Program-made: the position numbers and the translations under genes
Part shown: piece by piece, positions 58,820 through 64,000 of the stretch
How positions within the stretch are numbered: the first letter of the stretch is position 1
Layout: every line of letters begins with the position of its first letter
DNA from: Tetrastigma voinierianum
Taxonomy: Eukaryota; Streptophyta; Magnoliopsida; Vitales; Vitaceae
Reading direction: 5' to 3'
Length of the DNA stretch: 64,000 bases
Assembly: GCA_016808115.1 (NCBI GenBank)
Contig: JAEQBH010001852.1
Location: 372,001 to 436,000, forward strand
Notes under the pieces: generated by a model
Told to the model about the DNA's origin: nothing
The model's input: only the letters and a program-made list of their open reading frames with translations
Database searches by the model: none

Positions 58820-61463
58820 TGTCAAGAGCTCGTGCCCCCGTACCCGACCCGACCCGACCCGGAGTACGTACCGGATCCGGGATTCAATCCTCTATTTTAT
58901 GAATCCAAATACAATTCATTTTCTTAATAAAACACATTTCAAATACTCATTTGTAAAGGAAAATTATCCTTATGAAAATATATACGTATATATCACGTTA
59001 ATTTAAAGGGGACCCATCATTTTGTTCTCAATACACATTTTCATTCAATATGGCATTATATGCACATTTTCTCCATTTCCACCTTATACATTACGGCATT
59101 ATGCTTCTATAAATATAAAAACATTTACAAACATTTATCAGAGTTCACTCACAACATAGTTTTAATACAAAAGTATCAAAAGTGATCATGGGGTTTCATG
59201 TATGCATGGTCGTAGCTTTTAGCCTTACTCGTGGGCGGCTTTGACGACGACTCGCTGCATTTGCCTTTGCTTAAACTTGCTTTTTTTTTGTCCACTCTGC
59301 ACTGCGCGATGATAAAAACAACACGCTAAGCATTTTCATGCTTAGTGATTCTATACAATTCTCTCTTCATTTTATTTTAACACAAATCATGCGACTTTTC
59401 TAAAGCGATGCTTTTGAACCTTATTGAATTATCAATGCAATACAATACGTATATATATATTCATTTCATATACATTCATTTACAATTCATTGATCATTCC
59501 AAATATACACTTTCATATGAAAGAACTCATTCAAAACTCAAATCATATATGCATTTCCTCTTAAACGAATTTAGCCAATGTTTTAAAAGGATAACAGAAT
59601 CACCGATACTTGCCTGCCATCGCAGTTTGCAGATAAAAGTGCTCTTTATAATACAAGACGGTCAAGTTGGGTTGTCGACTGAAGTTATAAAAATTATTTT
59701 AACACTACCGATATTGTCCCATTACATGGATCGAAAGTGACACTCATTACATTCGCTCACAAGACGCACACCCCTTTACGGTATATCAATATATCCTTAA
59801 CTCGAATATGACGGATAACATTCTATTAAGGGCATTAAAAATCAGTCATAGAAATTTACAATATTGTATATACATTTATACTCAAATAGCACATTTCAAT
59901 ACTCATGCAATTTTTTTTTATTTTCATGGCAATCATTTCACAATCAATTTTTTCAAATCACTTAAAATAAATCAATATGCAATTTTATTGAAAATCGTTT
60001 CAATAATTGTGCAAACAATTTTGATACTTGAAATAAAAAGAGAATAATAGAGAACGAACCAAAAAGGTTATCGCATTTCGATTCCTATCCTCAAAATCTT
60101 GACTTCAATTCGGGTTTTCCTCGTCGCCAACCCCTAATCCATTACAATTAGGGAACAATATCAGTTGGCTTATTTAGGTTTCTAGTTAAGGTTGTTTTCT
60201 ACCCAACATACCTTCACTTGTAAAAAATTTTTGGGAACAAATGAGTCATATTTTACCTAACTTCCTTCAAGTCTATTGTTCCTCTATAAATCTATTTTAT
60301 TCAGAAATTTGAATCATCTCGATTCGAAGCATTGAAGCTCTAGATATATCCTAAACATCCAAGACTATTCTATTTTCAACACACAACCAGAATTTATAGC
60401 TCCCTTTAGACGAATTTCTGGGTCTAATGGGGTCCAAATTTGAATAAACTTATTTCAAGGAGATTTGTTATCCTAGAAGTCTAGTTTACCCAGAATTTTG
60501 AATCATTCAATTTGGATGAATGAAAATCAACTTATAGCCTAAATAACAAAACTATTCCGAAACACCAAAATTGTATCAGAACCGAACTATAATTGACACA
60601 AAAAACAGAGCTTCACTTTGACGAATTTTTGGGTCTAATGAGATCCAAATTTGGATACACTTATTTCAAGGAGATTTGTTCTCCTAGAAGTCTAGTTTAC
60701 CCAAAAATTTGAATCACTCAATTTGGATGAGTTATGGCCAAAACAAAAATGTGGGTTTTAGAAAATTTTAACAGCATCTCCCCTAAAAACCTAACATTTC
60801 CTTTATACAAACATTCCTCATTTGAGAACCACAACCAATCAAAACAACTTAGAGCAACCCCCAAAACTTATCTACAACCAATAAAAACACTTTTATTCCA
60901 ATTTTGGGGTTTTTATTAAACCCAAACACAATAAGAAAAGGGGTTAGGGTTTGATTTCTTACCTTTAAATCTTTAATTCTTTAACACCAATCTTTCTTCT
61001 TCCTCTTGATCACCTTAATCCTTGATTTCATGGAGCAAAGATCACTAATTTTCCTCTATCTCTCACAACCAAAAAAACCCTAACACTTTCTCTCTCATTC
61101 TTTTGCCAAATGTGAAAAATGTCCCTCAAAGACCAATATTTGGTCTTTAATCAAAATCCTTCACTAAGCCTTGTTTGGCTAGCCCACAAATTCATATTTT
61201 CTCATTTTTGCATTTTTAAGGCTTCATTTCACTTTTATTTTCAATACACTTTATCACATTTTCATTTTGGCATTTACACTTTTCATTTATGACCCTTGAG
61301 TCCTCATTTGACTTTTTTTACCAAATTTATTTGACTCTTGTTTAATTTTCAAGTTTTTATCATTTTTCGTTTTTAGCAATTTAAATGCAAAAAAAATACA
61401 ATTTAATTTATTTTATACCCTAAACATGTTATAAAACTGTTGGGGTATTTTTAGAACGTTACA
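58820..61463. mobile_element. Candidate gypsy solo LTR inserted in element B
   Basis: Starts TGTCAAGAGCTCG, ends AACGTTACA, flanked by AGAGC (58815-58819) and ATAGC (61464-61468), a 4-of-5 target duplication. It interrupts the gag leader of element B. No coding motifs; AT-rich, with a CCCGACCCGACCC stretch near its left end and an internal duplication at 60400-60735. Length of 2.64 kb is long but within the range of some gypsy LTRs. No second copy in the window, so the solo-LTR call is an inference from ends and context. Confidence 0.55.
60400..60735. repeat. Diverged tandem duplication of about 200 bp
   Basis: GACGAATTTCTGGGTCTAAT through TTTCAAGGAGATTTGTT and TAGAAGTCTAGTTTACCC appears near 60411-60500 and again near 60618-60705 in the same order. 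Inside the candidate solo LTR. Confidence 0.8.
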
Positions 61464-61468
61464 ATAGC

Positions 61469-63280
61469 AGTGTAAAAAATACATGTAAAACAAAGACATA
61501 CAAATTGCTCAATTCTTCGACTTACCAAATGACCCACAAAAGTTTCTGGCCACCAAATATTGTAGCCTATAAATACAAAAGACCATGCAGGCTAAGTCAT
61601 GAAGCACCACCTCACCGTCATAACCTAAATGAGTCAATTTCTCATCAATAGCAGAAGAAATTGCGCGGCTCATAACACTTAATGAAATCTTTCACCGCAT
61701 CAAGATCCTACCAAACGACAAGTCATCGAGGCAAGACAACTTCCCTATCCCCGTATAAATCTTGGTGAAAATTGCATCGTGAAGATGCGAAAATAACAGT
61801 TGTAACTTGTAACATCAATTCCAAGAATATCCCACATGCTTAGACTCACAAGAGGCAAGTTCATAAGCATTCAATATTTCTCAAATTTTACCAAAATGCA
61901 ATAATAATAATAATAATAATAATCATATTCACAATATGATGCTATAAGTAATCACAAATAGTATAAACATAAGTTGCTAAAGTAAAATGTGAAAAAATAA
62001 ATAATAAAAATATTACAAAATTGGGTTAAAAATTAAATTTTGTTCCAAAAACAAATTTTATATTTAATGGGATAGTAGAGTAAAAGTGTGACAAAAACAT
62101 AAAATTTAGATTAAAAAAATATGTCCATGAATAATTTTAAAAAAAAGATGAATAAGTAAAAGCGATGAATATTTTATTATATTTTTCAAAACTTCCAATA
62201 ATCAATGCAAATAAAGGATAATATATATAATCACTCACTCGTTTAGTTCATCGATAAAACATTAAAAAAAAAACAACAACAACAACGCACAAAGAAAATA
62301 GAGTTTTCCCAAATATCATAATCAAATAACTAAATAATAATAATAATAAAATAAGAGGAATATTTCAAGGACTGAAATTTCCTGTGTGGCTGTCATGACT
62401 AAATTGTATTTATCATTATTATCAATTAAAATAAAATAAACATGTCATATTTAACTAAAGAATAATGTAATGTTAAAATTCTTGTAAATCCGTTTTGATA
62501 TTAATTGATGTCATATCATTAAAATGGAATTCAAACAAGATTTTAGAATAAAAAAACGGATATGTCATATAATTCAAATCAAACAAGATTTTGTTTTGAC
62601 TTAAAAACGAATATATGATATCATTAATGACATTGAATAATAAAATAATAAAAATAAGGACGATGAGGAATCCGAGACTCCTTTGCCTCTCAATTGAATT
62701 TAAAAAAAAAAAAAAGTTTCATGATTATCTCATGGAAATCAAAACCACGACGTTAAAGTCAGTCAGAAAAAAAATGTTTTTTTTGATAGATTTTACGGAA
62801 AACCAAAATACTAAGGAATTTTCATAGTTTTGAAAACATCAACAAAAAAGCAAATATAACTCCAAAATACGATTATGACAGCTTCAAAGTTAAGCAAAGG
62901 GCTTGATAATGAGTTTGTTTTGTTTTTATTTATCTATTATTTTAAAAAGTAAAAAAATGCTATTTTCTTTAATTTTACTCTATTCTATTAAATTATCTCA
63001 CACTGATTTTAAAAATTTTAAGTTATTTCAATAAGTAATGGCTTACGTTTTGCTATATTCTAATATAAATTACTAATAATTGTAACATTCTTTATAAATT
63101 TTTTTTGGAAGAAGATAAATAGTAAATAAGAAAAAATGATACTTTTTTGGAAAAGATAAAGAGTTAATGGGATAAAAAAAAGAGGATAATTTAGTTTTTT
63201 TTTTGTGTGGAGAGAGTGTGTTTTAATAATTTTCTTAATATGTGTGTAAAAACCTTAAACGAGAGTTTTTTTCAAACGGA
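61469..63280 (-). other. 5' leader of element B and unexplained AT-rich DNA
   Basis: No gene seen. It contains an (AAT)n run near 61907-61924 and AAC repeats at 62275-62288. At 1.8 kb it is long for a copia leader, so another old insertion may be hidden here. Just before the right LTR, TTTTCAAACGGATGGAGTA resembles the end of a Stowaway-type MITE, and no tRNA-Met primer-binding site is visible at the junction. Confidence 0.4.
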
Positions 63281-63767
63281 TGGAGTATTATTTTATAAAA
63301 TTAAAAGTATTTATTGAGCCTAAAAATAAATGATCAATAATCAAAAGACTCAATAAATATATTACAAAATAATAACTTTATTTATCAAATAAACATATCA
63401 ATTCATACCGGGTACAAAGACATATCTAGTATAGATCCAAAATTATTGGTTGTCATTAGTCTCCCAAATCTGTAAGAGATGAAATCAAATAAATGATAGG
63501 ATTAGTTATTTATTTGTTCTCAAAGTGTGTTATACCAAACTCTTATCAAATTTCAAGACTCTATTTACTTATATATATAGAGTACAAAGGAACAATTAAG
63601 TTTTGGTTCAATGGATTTACTAAAACATTGGAGAAGATAGAATCATGGGTCCATAGCTAATTAATATTAAACTATTTCATAAATGACTCATAATTAACAT
63701 ACAATATTGTATAATTAAAATTGTAATATGATTAAGCTTAGTCTATAATTAATAAATTAATCTAACA
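63281..63767 (-). repeat. 5' LTR of copia element B (uninterrupted copy)
   Basis: 487 bp; matches the split left LTR throughout and carries the empty site for element A at 63655-63670. Confidence 0.85.
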
Positions 63768-63772
63768 AAGAA

Positions 63773-64000
63773 TTGTATGAGTACATGGGTGTAAAAATAA
63801 TTGGATATAAGTGATTAAGGATTAGAATTAGATGCTTCAGTATTTACGTTTCAAAAAATAATTGTATTTTGGTTAAATATTATCCTAACATATTATAGAT
63901 ATTATTATAATTTATTATTGATATTACTCTAACTATTATGTTATGATAGTATCTAATATTAATAGCATCTAGAATATGTTATCATAATATTTAATCAAAA
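63773..64000. other. Right flank of element B, no gene seen
   Basis: AT-rich; begins with sequence following the AAGAA target duplication. No feature recognised up to the window end. Confidence 0.4.

Larger units (their letters stand above)
49315..63767 (-). mobile_element. Ty1/copia element B, interrupted by two younger insertions
   Basis: LTRs of about 487 bp: left copy split as 49315-49691 plus 55185-55294, right copy whole at 63281-63767. Both start TG and end in AACA on +, and a perfect target duplication AAGAA flanks the whole (49310-49314, 63768-63772). Coding is on minus: gag from ATG 58769, pol down to about 55700. Copia element A sits in the left LTR, and a candidate solo gypsy LTR (58820-61463) sits in the leader. 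Without those, B would be about 6.3 kb. Stops and frameshifts in pol show it is inactive. Confidence 0.88.

Overview
The window is a piece of a eudicot plant nuclear genome. The evidence is GT-AG introns inside plant gene families (strigolactone cytochrome P450 CYP711A/MAX1, an IQ67-domain IQD gene, a class III peroxidase exon, a kinesin exon) and dense plant transposons (Ty1/copia, Ty3/gypsy, CACTA, hAT, MITEs, tRNA-derived SINEs). No species can be named from the sequence alone.

Layout. 1-7194: the 3' part of a first CYP711A copy on +, with exons 1 (cut by the window edge), 2, 4 and 5 but no large exon 3; a decayed antisense copia element fills the interval. 7195-12177: an AT microsatellite, then repeated copies of one short LTR separated by about 0.75 kb of gag-like sequence, a TRIM-like tandem array. 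12183-15633: a non-autonomous CACTA transposon carrying a kinesin exon with an in-frame stop. 16240-17091: a truncated copia LTR next to a peroxidase pseudogene. 17556-18176: unrecognised minus-strand exons. 18185-25553: a gypsy element with 1.3-kb LTRs holding only gag and protease. 26480-34420: a second non-autonomous gypsy element with perfect TSDs, an internal 90-bp tandem array, a hAT insertion with perfect 8-bp TSDs, and an antisense ORF with apparent introns. 34426-39069: AT-rich upstream sequence. 39135-44075: the second CYP711A copy, with all five exons but several small indels in exons 4-5. 44933-48558: an IQD gene on minus, also with indels in its last exon. 49315-63767: a copia element with perfect TSDs, hit by a younger copia element (perfect TSDs; the intact sister LTR shows the empty site) and by a candidate gypsy solo LTR.

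How it fits together. The host backbone is a tandem CYP711A pair about 32 kb apart followed by a convergent IQD gene. Nearly everything between the P450 copies is transposon. CYP711A enzymes oxidise carlactone in strigolactone synthesis, so the state of the two copies matters: copy 1 cannot encode a P450 as read, and copy 2 is open only if its clustered indels are sequence errors. The insertion order can be read from the nesting. The most unusual items are the tandem LTR array, the kinesin capture, the two RT-less gypsy elements and the spliced antisense ORF.
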